From an uncultured Prevotella sp. (GTDB lineage: Bacteria; Bacteroidota; Bacteroidia; Bacteroidales; Bacteroidaceae), in assembly GCA_905234355.1 (NCBI GenBank), contig CAJOHP010000115.1:1439-9112 (forward strand): a stretch of DNA of 7,674 nt, written 5' to 3'. Under the pieces are notes generated by a model, which was not told where the DNA came from, made no database searches, and worked only from the letters and a program-made list of their open reading frames with translations. Each line of letters begins with the position of its first letter. Within the stretch, counting starts at the first letter, position 1. The translations under genes and the position numbers were made by a program. Shown here in pieces: positions 1 through 6,543 of the stretch.

Positions 1-862
1 ATGTGAGGCCGTTGTGCCCGTTGGGCACGGCGTCGAGCAGCCACTGTATGTCTTCCTCGGTGCGCACGATGCGTGGCAGGCCAAGTATCTCGATGGGTGG
101 GTCGTCGGGGTGCACGCACATATTCATCCCGCACTCGTCGCACACGGGCATGATGGCTTCGAGGAAGTATTTCATGTTTTCGCGCAACTGCTTCTTGTCT
201 ATCCCTTTATATAGGTCGAGGAACTCACGGAACTTCTGCACCGGTGCCTGGTCGTTCTCGGAGAAGTTGCCCGAGACAAAGCCCTGTGTCTTGATGACGA
301 TATTCTCCACGAGCTTGTGGTCTTTCTCGGGTGTCATGGTCTTAGCCAGGCTGTCGCACTCCTCAAGCACGTTGCGCCCCTGCCCCACGCCCTGTGGAAA
401 CCGGAAAGCAGCCCACTGCTCCCGAGCGCCGGGGCGCCGGAGTATGTAGATGTCGAAATAGGCAAACTCGGCATAGTTGAAATATAAATTGGTAGAGCCA
501 TTGGGATTGAGGTGCAGCAGGTCGGTGCGTGCCCAGTCGAGCACGGGCATGAAGTTGTAACAGATGGTGTGTATGCCTTCAGCCGCGAGGTTGCGCAGCG
601 ACTCCTTGTAGACGCCGATCTGCTCGTCTCGGTCGGGTCCGCCATACTTGATGGTCTCTACTACGGGCAGCGATTCCACCACGCTCCAGCGCATGCCGTA
701 GCCCTCTATATACTCGCGCAGGTCGCGAATCTTCTCGCGAGTCCACACCTGTCCCAGGGGCACATCGTGCAAGGCTGTCACGATGCCCTCTACTCCGATT
801 TGTCTCAGCATGGCAAGGGTGATCTTATCCTTCTTGCCAAACCAGCGCCATGTTCTTTCCAT
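1..862 (-). CDS. uxuA: Mannonate dehydratase, N-terminal 287 residues (3' end outside window)
   Basis: The enzyme dehydrates D-mannonate to 2-keto-3-deoxygluconate in the cytoplasmic glucuronate (hexuronate) pathway. Reading the minus strand from ATG at 862-860 gives one uninterrupted frame to the window edge, starting MERTWRWFGKKD, close to the E. coli UxuA start as I remember it. Further family blocks are WSVVES, CYNFMPVLDWARTDL, LYKGIDKKQLREN and HPDDPP (His251 to Pro256), followed by LGLPRIVR. The His of HPDDPP is one of the metal (Mn2+) ligands known for the family; the CTGS cysteine ligand would lie just beyond the left edge. About 290 of the usual 390-400 residues are present. It is transcribed divergently from the Fur-family gene and has a long AT-rich leader without a Shine-Dalgarno sequence. 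No frameshift or missing residue is seen in the visible part. Confidence 0.96.
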   Translation of the reverse strand, partial: MERTWRWFGKKDKITLAMLRQIGVEGIVTALHDVPLGQVWTREKIRDLREYIEGYGMRWSVVESLPVVETIKYGGPDRDEQIGVYKESLRNLAAEGIHTICYNFMPVLDWARTDLLHLNPNGSTNLYFNYAEFAYFDIYILRRPGAREQWAAFRFPQGVGQGRNVLEECDSLAKTMTPEKDHKLVENIVIKTQGFVSGNFSENDQAPVQKFREFLDLYKGIDKKQLRENMKYFLEAIMPVCDECGMNMCVHPDDPPIEILGLPRIVRTEEDIQWLLDAVPNGHNGLT

Positions 863-923
863 AAATGTAATTATTATAAGAATAAAAAAATAATATTGTC
901 TTGCTGTGTGTATTTTCGAAATG

Positions 924-931
924 CAAAGATA
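924..931 (-). promoter_or_regulatory. Predicted uxuA promoter, -7 element TATCTTTG
   Basis: The plus strand reads CAAAGATA, so the minus strand reads TATCTTTG, an exact match to the Bacteroidota -7 consensus TAnnTTTG. The TTTG-like -33 partner expected 19-21 bases upstream (around 951-956) is poor: only the TG of CATG is kept. Transcription would start near 918-920, giving uxuA a leader of about 57 bases. The weak -33 element would suit a promoter that needs an activator, but that is inference. Confidence 0.55.
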
Positions 932-946
932 GTGAAAATATCAGAG

Positions 947-958
947 AAAGCATGCTTT
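947..958. promoter_or_regulatory. Perfect 12-bp palindrome AAAGCATGCTTT, candidate operator
   Basis: AAAGCATGCTTT is its own reverse complement. It lies where the -33 element of the leftward uxuA promoter should be and about 25 bases upstream of the -33 region of the rightward promoter. A protein bound here could block uxuA, and might also influence the Fur-family gene. Candidates are a hexuronate-responsive regulator encoded elsewhere or the adjacent Fur-family protein. It is shorter than a classical 19-bp Fur box and does not obviously match one. A chance palindrome in AT-rich DNA cannot be excluded. Confidence 0.35.
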
Positions 959-982
959 TTGACACTTTTTTTTGAAAAAACG

Positions 983-1013
983 TGTGCTATATGCTGTTTT
1001 TTTCGTAACTTTG
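983..1013 (+). promoter_or_regulatory. Predicted promoter of the Fur-family gene and downstream operon
   Basis: TAACTTTG at 1006-1013 exactly fits the Bacteroidota -7 consensus TAnnTTTG. TGTG at 983-986, 19 bases upstream, is a plausible degenerate form of the -33 TTTG. T and A tracts lie immediately upstream at 966-980. The start site would be about 4-7 bases after the G, near 1017-1020, just in front of the ATG at 1023. It is the only such element seen ahead of the plus-strand genes. Confidence 0.6.
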
Positions 1014-1022
1014 CATCGGTTT

Positions 1023-1520
1023 ATGAAGTTAATTGACAGAGACGACAGTGTGTACCACGCAGTAAAGGGCATACTGGACAGGTATTTGGAGACGAACAAG
1101 CATCGTAAGACTCCAGAGCGCTATGCTGTGCTGCGTGCCGTCTATTCCATTGACGGCCACTTCACACTTGAGGAGCTAGGCGAGCTGCTGGCGGCCGACT
1201 ACAGGTTTCCTGTGTCGCGAGCCACGCTCTACAACACGCTCAATCTCTTCATGGAGTTGCGCCTGGTGATGCGTCACCGCTTTCAGGGCACGACGATGTA
1301 TGAGGCTTGCTACAACACCGGCGACCACTGCCACCAGATCTGCACCGTGTGTGGCAGAGTGACCGAGGTGAAGGTGCCGGAGGTGGCCGAGGTCATCTCG
1401 CAGATGCACCTCAAGCGTTTTCGTAAGGACGGCTTCACGCTCTACATCTACGGTATCTGCTCGTCGTGTCAGGCGGTCATCACCAGGCAGAAAAGAATGT
1501 CGAAAAAAAGAACAGAATAA
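1023..1520 (+). CDS. Fur-family metal-responsive transcriptional regulator (165 aa)
   Basis: This is a DNA-binding repressor of the Fur/Zur/PerR family that reads cellular metal status; which metal cannot be told from sequence. The winged helix spans roughly residues 25-90, with HRKTPERYAVL (27-37), GHFTLEEL (45-52) and the recognition-helix region VSRATLYNTL (64-73). The C-terminal dimerisation and metal domain has HCHQICTVCG (102-111), CTVC at 107-110 and CSSC at 146-149. The two CxxC pairs are the structural zinc site of the family. The HHxDH sensory motif of E. coli Fur appears here as DHCH, with Cys103 at the Asp position. Start choice: ATG at 1023 follows directly on the predicted promoter; an in-frame TTG at 972 would put the promoter inside the gene and add a hydrophobic stretch not expected in the family. 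GTG at 1050 is a weaker alternative. purA starts 7 bases after the stop. Confidence 0.9.
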   Translation: MKLIDRDDSVYHAVKGILDRYLETNKHRKTPERYAVLRAVYSIDGHFTLEELGELLAADYRFPVSRATLYNTLNLFMELRLVMRHRFQGTTMYEACYNTGDHCHQICTVCGRVTEVKVPEVAEVISQMHLKRFRKDGFTLYIYGICSSCQAVITRQKRMSKKRTE

Positions 1521-1527
1521 AAAGATA

Positions 1528-2808
1528 ATGAACACAGGAAAAGTTGACGTCCTGCTCGGACTGCAGTGGGGCGACGAAGGCAAAGGCAAGGTGGTCGACG
1601 TGCTAACCCCTCGCTACGATGTGGTGGCACGGTTTCAGGGCGGTCCCAATGCAGGGCACACGCTGGAGTTCTGCGGCGAGAAGTATGTGCTGCGCAGCAT
1701 CCCCTCCGGCATCTTCCAGGGCGGCAAGGTCAATGTCATAGGCAATGGCGTGGTGCTGGCTCCCGACCTCTTCATGGACGAAGCCCGTGCGCTGGAGCTG
1801 AGCGGTCATCCGCTGAAGGAGCGCCTGCACATCTCGAAGAAGGCCCATCTCATCATGCCCACCCACCGTGTGCTCGACGCTGCCTACGAGGCGCAGAAGG
1901 GCAAGAACCGCGTAGGCACCACAGGCAAGGGCATAGGTCCTACTTATGCCGACAAGGTGAGCCGCACAGGGCTGCGTGTAGGCGACATCCTCGACGGCTT
2001 CGACGAGAAGTATGCTGCAGCCAAGGCCCGACATGAGGCCATCCTACGCTCCCTCGGCTTCGACTACGACGTAGCCGAGGTAGAGAAGAAGTGGATGGAG
2101 GGTGTGGACTATCTGAGAGAGTTCCCCATCGTAGACTCAGAGCACGAGATCAACGGCTATCTGCGTCAAGGCAAAAGCGTGCTCTGCGAAGGAGCACAAG
2201 GCACGATGCTCGACGTCGACTTCGGCAGCTATCCTTTCGTCACCTCCTCCAACACCATTTGTGCAGGCGCCTGCACCGGACTGGGCATAGGGCCGAACAG
2301 GATAGGCGAGGTTTACGGCATCATGAAGGCCTACTGCACACGTGTGGGAGCCGGGCCATTCCCCACCGAGCTGTTCGACGAGACAGGCAAACGCATCCGC
2401 GACCTGGGCCATGAGTATGGCGCCGTCACGGGGCGCGAGCGCCGCTGCGGATGGATAGACCTCGTGGCTCTGCGCTACAGCATCATGGTCAACGGCGTGA
2501 CACAGCTCATTATGATGAAGAGCGACGTACTCGACGGCTTCGATACCATCAAGGCCTGTGTGGCATATAAGCAAAACGGACAGGAAATCAGCTACTTCCC
2601 CTATAACATTGAAGAAGGCATAGAACCAGTCTATGTCGAGATGAAAGGCTGGCAGACCGACATGACGAAGTGCACCAGCGAAGAGCAGCTACCCCAGCAG
2701 TTCCGCGACTACGTCGCATTTCTGGAGCGAGAGCTCGAGACACCCATCACCATCATTTCCATAGGCCCGGACAGAGAGCAGACCATCTTCAGAGGAACAC
2801 AGAAATAA
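1528..2808 (+). CDS. purA: Adenylosuccinate synthetase (426 aa)
   Basis: PurA joins IMP and aspartate using GTP to make adenylosuccinate, the first committed step from IMP to AMP in the cytoplasm. Its length is close to the 432 residues of E. coli PurA. Visible motifs are GLQWGDEGKGKVVD (residues 11-24) with catalytic Asp16 in the phosphate-binding loop, GGPNAGHT (38-45) with catalytic His44, TGKGIGPTYADK (132-143), QGTMLDVDFGSYPFVTSSNT (224-243) and the substrate loop TGRERRCGWID (301-311). GPDREQTI near the C-terminus closes the GTP site. The gene is complete. ATG at 1528 is preceded by an A-rich stretch rather than a Shine-Dalgarno sequence, as is usual in this phylum. It sits 7 bases after the Fur-family gene and 2 bases before hisS, so co-transcription and perhaps translational coupling are likely. 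Confidence 0.98.
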   Translation: MNTGKVDVLLGLQWGDEGKGKVVDVLTPRYDVVARFQGGPNAGHTLEFCGEKYVLRSIPSGIFQGGKVNVIGNGVVLAPDLFMDEARALELSGHPLKERLHISKKAHLIMPTHRVLDAAYEAQKGKNRVGTTGKGIGPTYADKVSRTGLRVGDILDGFDEKYAAAKARHEAILRSLGFDYDVAEVEKKWMEGVDYLREFPIVDSEHEINGYLRQGKSVLCEGAQGTMLDVDFGSYPFVTSSNTICAGACTGLGIGPNRIGEVYGIMKAYCTRVGAGPFPTELFDETGKRIRDLGHEYGAVTGRERRCGWIDLVALRYSIMVNGVTQLIMMKSDVLDGFDTIKACVAYKQNGQEISYFPYNIEEGIEPVYVEMKGWQTDMTKCTSEEQLPQQFRDYVAFLERELETPITIISIGPDREQTIFRGTQK

Positions 2809-2810
2809 GT

Positions 2811-4205
2811 ATGAAACCAAGTATCCCAAAAGGCACACGCGATTTCGGTCCTCAGGAGATGGCCCGTCGCAACTATATATTCAACACCATCCGCTCGGTC
2901 TACGAGCTCTACGGCTTCCAGCAGATAGAGACTCCAGCCATGGAAACGTTGCAGACACTCATGGGCAAGTATGGCGAAGAGGGCGACAAGCTGCTCTTCA
3001 AGGTGCTCAACTCGGGCGACTTCCTTTCCAAGGTCAGCGACGAGGAGCTGCAGCAGCGCAACACTTTGCACCTGGCGGCACGCCTCTGCGAGAAAGGCCT
3101 GCGCTACGACCTCACCGTGCCCTTCGCCCGCTATGTGGTGATGCACCGCGAAGAACTCCCACTGCCCTTCAAGCGCTATCAGGTGCAGCCCGTGTGGCGC
3201 GCCGACCGTCCGCAGAAGGGACGCTACCGCGAGTTCTACCAGTTCGACGGCGACGTGGTGGGCAGCGACTCTCTGCTCAACGAGGTGGAGCTGATGCAGA
3301 TCGTAGACACCGTGTTCTCACGCTTCGGCGTGCGCGTGCAGATCAAGCTCAACAACCGCAAGATACTCACCGGTATTGCAGAGGTGATAGGCGCTGCCGA
3401 CAAGATTGTAGACATCACAGTGGCCATCGACAAGCTCGACAAGATAGGCATCGACGCCGTCAACGCCGAGCTGCTACAGGGCGGGCTCACCGACGGGCAG
3501 ATAGAGCAGTTGCAGCCCATCATCCTGCTGCAGGGCAGCAATGCCGAGAAGCTCGACACCATCGCCCGGGTGCTCAGTGAGAGTGCCACGGGACTGAAGG
3601 GCGTGGAGGAGTGCCGCTTCATTCTCGGCATGCTCGACGGCACAAACGGCTCGGGCTGCACGCTGCACGGGAGCGAGATACAGCTCGACCTCACCCTGGC
3701 CCGCGGACTGAACTACTACACGGGGGCCATCTTCGAGGTGAAGGCTCTCGACGTGGAGATAGGAAGCATCACCGGCGGCGGACGCTACGACAACCTCACC
3801 GGCATCTTCGGCATGCCGGGACTCTCGGGCGTGGGCATCTCCTTCGGTGTCGACCGCATCTACGACGTGCTCAACCAGCTCGACGCCTATCCCAAGGCGG
3901 CCATGCAGACCACACAGCTGCTCTTCATCAACTTCGGAGAGCGCGAGACGGCCTACTGCCTGCCTGCCGTGGCAAAGGCACGCGAGGCAGGGCTGCGCAC
4001 AGAGATGTTTCCCGACGTGGCGAAAATGAAGAAACAGATGAGCTATGCCAATGCCAAGCAGATACCCTTCGTGGCACTGGCCGGCGAGAACGAGATGAAC
4101 GAGGGAAAGTTCACTCTGAAAGACATGACCACCGGCAAGCAGCAGCTGCTCACGGCCGAAGAGCTCGTGATGGCCGTGGCCCACTACGTACCTTATGAAG
4201 CATAG
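2811..4205 (+). CDS. hisS: Histidyl-tRNA synthetase (464 aa)
   Basis: HisRS charges tRNA-His with histidine using ATP. The frame stays open further upstream inside purA, but ATG at 2811 gives the standard family start KGTRDFGP just after it and lies 2 bases past the purA stop. Class II motifs are all present: motif 2 FKRYQVQPVWRADRP with KGRYREFYQFD (residues 120-146), the histidine-binding block LARGLNYYTG (296-305) with Arg298 at the catalytic-arginine position, GGGRYDNL (322-329), and motif 3 GVGISFGVDR (340-349). The last 100 residues or so form the anticodon-binding domain. Length is normal for the family. The 3' end overlaps by 11 bases the longest form of the following esterase gene. 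No T-box or attenuator is seen ahead of it. Confidence 0.98.
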   Translation: MKPSIPKGTRDFGPQEMARRNYIFNTIRSVYELYGFQQIETPAMETLQTLMGKYGEEGDKLLFKVLNSGDFLSKVSDEELQQRNTLHLAARLCEKGLRYDLTVPFARYVVMHREELPLPFKRYQVQPVWRADRPQKGRYREFYQFDGDVVGSDSLLNEVELMQIVDTVFSRFGVRVQIKLNNRKILTGIAEVIGAADKIVDITVAIDKLDKIGIDAVNAELLQGGLTDGQIEQLQPIILLQGSNAEKLDTIARVLSESATGLKGVEECRFILGMLDGTNGSGCTLHGSEIQLDLTLARGLNYYTGAIFEVKALDVEIGSITGGGRYDNLTGIFGMPGLSGVGISFGVDRIYDVLNQLDAYPKAAMQTTQLLFINFGERETAYCLPAVAKAREAGLRTEMFPDVAKMKKQMSYANAKQIPFVALAGENEMNEGKFTLKDMTTGKQQLLTAEELVMAVAHYVPYEA

Positions 4206-5226
4206 ACACATGACGACCTGCAGCATTCGGCGCTTCTCTCTCATGGCCCTCATAGCCTCCTGTCTCATGCTCTTCACAGCGGCAGAGGAGAAGACCACCA
4301 CCATATTTATAATAGGTGACTCCACGGCAGCCAACAAGGACATCTCCCACGACCGCAAGGAGCGTGGCTGGGGCATGGCGTTGCAGTGCTACTTCGACGA
4401 CAATATCCGCGTGGACAACCACGCCGTCAACGGCCGCTCGTCGCTGTCATTCTTCAACGAGGGGCGATGGGACAAGGTGCTCGAGAAGATGAAGCCAGGC
4501 GACTATGTCATCATACAGTTCGGCCACAACGACGAAAAACCCAAGGCCGACCGCCATACCGACCCCGGCTCCACGTTCGACTATATGCTGGCCCGCTATG
4601 TGCGCGAGACACGCGAGCACGGAGGCATCCCCGTGCTGATGAACAGCGTGGTGCGCCGCAACTTCTTTGTGAAGGCTCCCGACAACGACGACGACGAGAA
4701 GCTGCGCACCACTACCTATCAGGACGGGGCGAAGATGGTGGAGGGCGACACGCTCATCGACACCCATGGCCTCTACCGTGTGGCTCCCCGCGACGTGGCC
4801 CAGCGCATGAACGTGCACTTCGTCGACGCCAACCGGCTGACCCACGACCTGGAGCAGGGCCTCGGCACCGAGGCCTCGAAGAAGCTGCACATGTGGTTTC
4901 TGCCTGGCGAGGAGCCCAGCGTGCCCGCCGGACGGCAGGACAACACCCACTACAATGTGCACGGCGCACAGGTCGTGGCCAGGCTTCTGGCCGACGCACT
5001 CTGCCAGGAGATACCCCTGCTCAAGCGCTACCGATGCGATGCCGACATCACCGTCGACACACAGGGCCGAGGCGACTATCTGGACCTGTCACAGGCTGTA
5101 GACCACGCCCTGCAGCGACCCGGCAGCACCACCATACAGATACTGGGCGGACAGTGGGACAGGCCGAAGCTGCCCAAGAAGGCAAAGATCAGCTTTGTGC
5201 TCAGGGAGAATGCCTCCTGGAAATAG
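4195..5226 (+). CDS. Secreted CE12-type rhamnogalacturonan acetylesterase (SGNH fold) with a truncated CE8-like tail
   Basis: This is a probable exported esterase that removes acetyl groups from the rhamnogalacturonan of pectin. An RR-containing N-terminus and hydrophobic stretch (residues 14-30) form a signal peptide, likely cut near TAA/EE; IASC at 20-23 loosely resembles a lipobox, but the residues after the Cys are hydrophobic. SGNH/GDSL blocks are GDST with nucleophile Ser43, NHAVNGRSS, FGHND with Asn112, and DNTH with Asp249 and His252. Upstream of the last block, KKLHMWFLPGEEPS is typical of the Bacteroidota subfamily as I remember it. Residues 282-343 look like the start of a CE8 pectin methylesterase (GRGDY, AVDHAL, TTIQIL, LPKKAKISF), but the rest of that domain and its catalytic residues are missing. 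ATG at 4195 overlaps hisS by 11 bases; ATG at 4210 gives a more conventional signal peptide and no overlap (338 aa), and may be the true start. Confidence 0.88.
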   Translation: MKHRHMTTCSIRRFSLMALIASCLMLFTAAEEKTTTIFIIGDSTAANKDISHDRKERGWGMALQCYFDDNIRVDNHAVNGRSSLSFFNEGRWDKVLEKMKPGDYVIIQFGHNDEKPKADRHTDPGSTFDYMLARYVRETREHGGIPVLMNSVVRRNFFVKAPDNDDDEKLRTTTYQDGAKMVEGDTLIDTHGLYRVAPRDVAQRMNVHFVDANRLTHDLEQGLGTEASKKLHMWFLPGEEPSVPAGRQDNTHYNVHGAQVVARLLADALCQEIPLLKRYRCDADITVDTQGRGDYLDLSQAVDHALQRPGSTTIQILGGQWDRPKLPKKAKISFVLRENASWK

Positions 5227-5275
5227 CACATCACACAGAACATCATCACCTCAAAGCAAAACAAACAGCTACGCC

Positions 5276-5938
5276 ATGCCTTTTCACATGCCTATCAACA
5301 TTCTCGATTTCATCTTCAAGGGGATGCTCATCGGGATGATTGCCTCGGCACCCATGGGGCCCGTGGGCGTGCTCTGTGTGCAACGCACGCTGAAGAAAGG
5401 CCGCTGGTATGGATTCGTCACTGGGGTGGGAGCTGCTGCCAGCGACATCATCTATGCGGCCATCACCGGCTTTGGCATGGCATTCGTCATGGACTTCATC
5501 AGCGACACACGCAACAGGTTCTACCTGCAAATCATCGGGTCGCTCATGCTCCTTGGCTTCGGGTGGTACACCTACCACACCGACCCCACACGCAAGATGC
5601 ACCAGTCGGGACAGAGCAAGGGCACGCTGACCTACAACGCCATCACCGCATTCATCGTCACGCTCAGCAACCCGCTCATCATCTTTCTCTTCATGGCACT
5701 CTATGCACAGTTTGCCTTCGTGCTGCCCAACCATCCCTTCGAGATGCTCGTGGGATTCCTCAGCATCGTGGCAGGAGCACTGCTCTGGTGGTGGGGGCTC
5801 ACATGGCTCGTAGACAAGATCAGACTGAAGTTCGACGACTACGGCATAAGGCTCATCAACCAGATTATCGGCGTCGTGGTCATCATCGTGTCAGTCATCA
5901 TGCTCCTGGGCACCACCACCAACCTGGTCAGGTGGTAA
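5276..5938 (+). CDS. LysE-family membrane transporter (220 aa)
   Basis: This is an inner-membrane protein of the LysE/RhtB superfamily, whose studied members export amino acids; the substrate here is unknown. About six hydrophobic segments are visible, near residues 13-35, 47-75, 84-103, 119-150, 160-185 and 198-218. The N-terminal family signature is APMGPVG (25-31), followed by a loop with GRWYGFVTGVGAAASD, where the pattern of Gly and Asp is characteristic. SNPL in the middle of the protein is also typical. Length matches the usual 200-220 residues. ATG at 5276 was chosen; ATG at 5288 (MPINILDF) is equally possible and would give a more standard N-terminus, while the open frame further upstream is low-complexity and unlikely to be translated. 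It lies 49 bases after the esterase gene, with no hairpin seen between them. Confidence 0.9.
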   Translation: MPFHMPINILDFIFKGMLIGMIASAPMGPVGVLCVQRTLKKGRWYGFVTGVGAAASDIIYAAITGFGMAFVMDFISDTRNRFYLQIIGSLMLLGFGWYTYHTDPTRKMHQSGQSKGTLTYNAITAFIVTLSNPLIIFLFMALYAQFAFVLPNHPFEMLVGFLSIVAGALLWWWGLTWLVDKIRLKFDDYGIRLINQIIGVVVIIVSVIMLLGTTTNLVRW

Positions 5939-5988
5939 GGCACACACGACAGCATCGCCGACAAAACACTATCACACCATCAATACCC

Positions 5989-6531
5989 ATGTTTATAGCC
6001 CACGAACTACGTAAGACCAACATTGCCGAATACCTGCTATACATGTGGCAGGTGGAAGACACCATACGTGCCTTCGGATGCTCGCTGTCGCAGATAAAGC
6101 ACGACTATGTGGCACACTTCGACTATACCGACGAGCAGCGGGAAGACGAGCTGGACTGGTTTGGCAACCTCATCCGCATGATGAACGAGGAGGGGTGCCG
6201 AGAGCAAGGCCATCTGCAGATAAACCGCGTGACACTGCAGACCCTGGCCGAGCTGCACGCACAGCTGCTCGCATCGTCGCAATTCCCCTTCTACAACACG
6301 GCCTACTACAAGGTGCTGCCCTTCATCGTAGAGCTGCGCAACCGAGGCGCCGACAAAGGGGAGAACGAGATAGAGACCTGCATGAACGCACTCTACGGCG
6401 TGATGATGCTCCGCCTGCAGAAGAAAGACATCTCACCCAGCACGCAGCATGCCGTCAAGGAGATATCCACCTTCATCGGCATGCTTGCCGACTACTATAA
6501 GAAAGACAAGGAAGAAGGACTGAAATTCTGA
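5989..6531 (+). CDS. DUF4924-like protein of unknown function (180 aa)
   Basis: The protein begins MFIAHELRKTNIAEYLLYMW, which I recognise as the start of a Bacteroidota-restricted family that I recall as DUF4924. No enzymatic motif, signal peptide or membrane segment is visible. It looks soluble and mostly helical, with charged, aromatic-rich helices such as QVEDTIRAF and EQREDELDWFGNLIRMM, and a lysine-rich C-terminus (YYKKDKEEGLKF). No function is assigned. ATG at 5989 is the only sensible start: the open frame upstream overlaps the transporter gene and is rich in His and Arg, as expected of an out-of-frame shadow. It follows the transporter by 50 bases and precedes rfbD by 12, so it is probably co-transcribed with rfbD. 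Confidence 0.82.
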   Translation: MFIAHELRKTNIAEYLLYMWQVEDTIRAFGCSLSQIKHDYVAHFDYTDEQREDELDWFGNLIRMMNEEGCREQGHLQINRVTLQTLAELHAQLLASSQFPFYNTAYYKVLPFIVELRNRGADKGENEIETCMNALYGVMMLRLQKKDISPSTQHAVKEISTFIGMLADYYKKDKEEGLKF

Positions 6532-6543
6532 ACAAGACGATAT

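Larger units (their letters stand above)
863..1022. promoter_or_regulatory. AT-rich divergent intergenic region between uxuA and the Fur-family gene
   Basis: This 160-base stretch holds no credible gene. It is far richer in A and T than its flanks and contains a TAnnTTTG-type -7 element on each strand, a 12-bp perfect palindrome, and T/A tracts at 966-980 that could act as an UP-like element for the rightward promoter. No terminator is expected here, because both flanking genes start in this region. Confidence 0.75.

Noticed and set aside
868..897. Weak inverted repeat in the uxuA leader (ATTATT paired with AATAAT)
   Set aside because: It is six A-U pairs only, in very AT-rich DNA; too weak to call a riboswitch or attenuator.
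972..1022. In-frame TTG start that would lengthen the Fur-family protein by 17 residues
   Set aside because: It would place the best promoter element (1006-1013) inside the gene and add a hydrophobic N-terminus that Fur proteins lack. ATG at 1023 fits better.
512..1036. 174-codon open frame on the plus strand across the start of uxuA
   Set aside because: It is antisense to well-conserved uxuA codons and runs through AT-rich promoter DNA, with no recognisable protein features.
2670..2810. Upstream extension of hisS into the 3' end of purA
   Set aside because: The extra 47 residues are Arg/His-rich out-of-frame translation of purA. The standard HisRS start KGTRDFGP follows ATG at 2811.
4252..4263. 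Lipobox-like IASC in the esterase signal peptide
   Set aside because: The hydrophobic stretch continues for several residues past the Cys, and a signal peptidase I site at TAA/EE fits better; lipoprotein status is not supported.
3474..4376. 300-codon open frame on the minus strand across hisS and the esterase start
   Set aside because: It is a shadow of GC-rich coding sequence. Both plus-strand genes carry clear family motifs throughout, and the antisense product resembles nothing known to me.
5227..5275. Possible frameshifted continuation of the CE8-like domain
   Set aside because: Translation in all three forward frames gives no beta-helix or pectin methylesterase motif, so a deletion or natural end is more likely than a simple frameshift.
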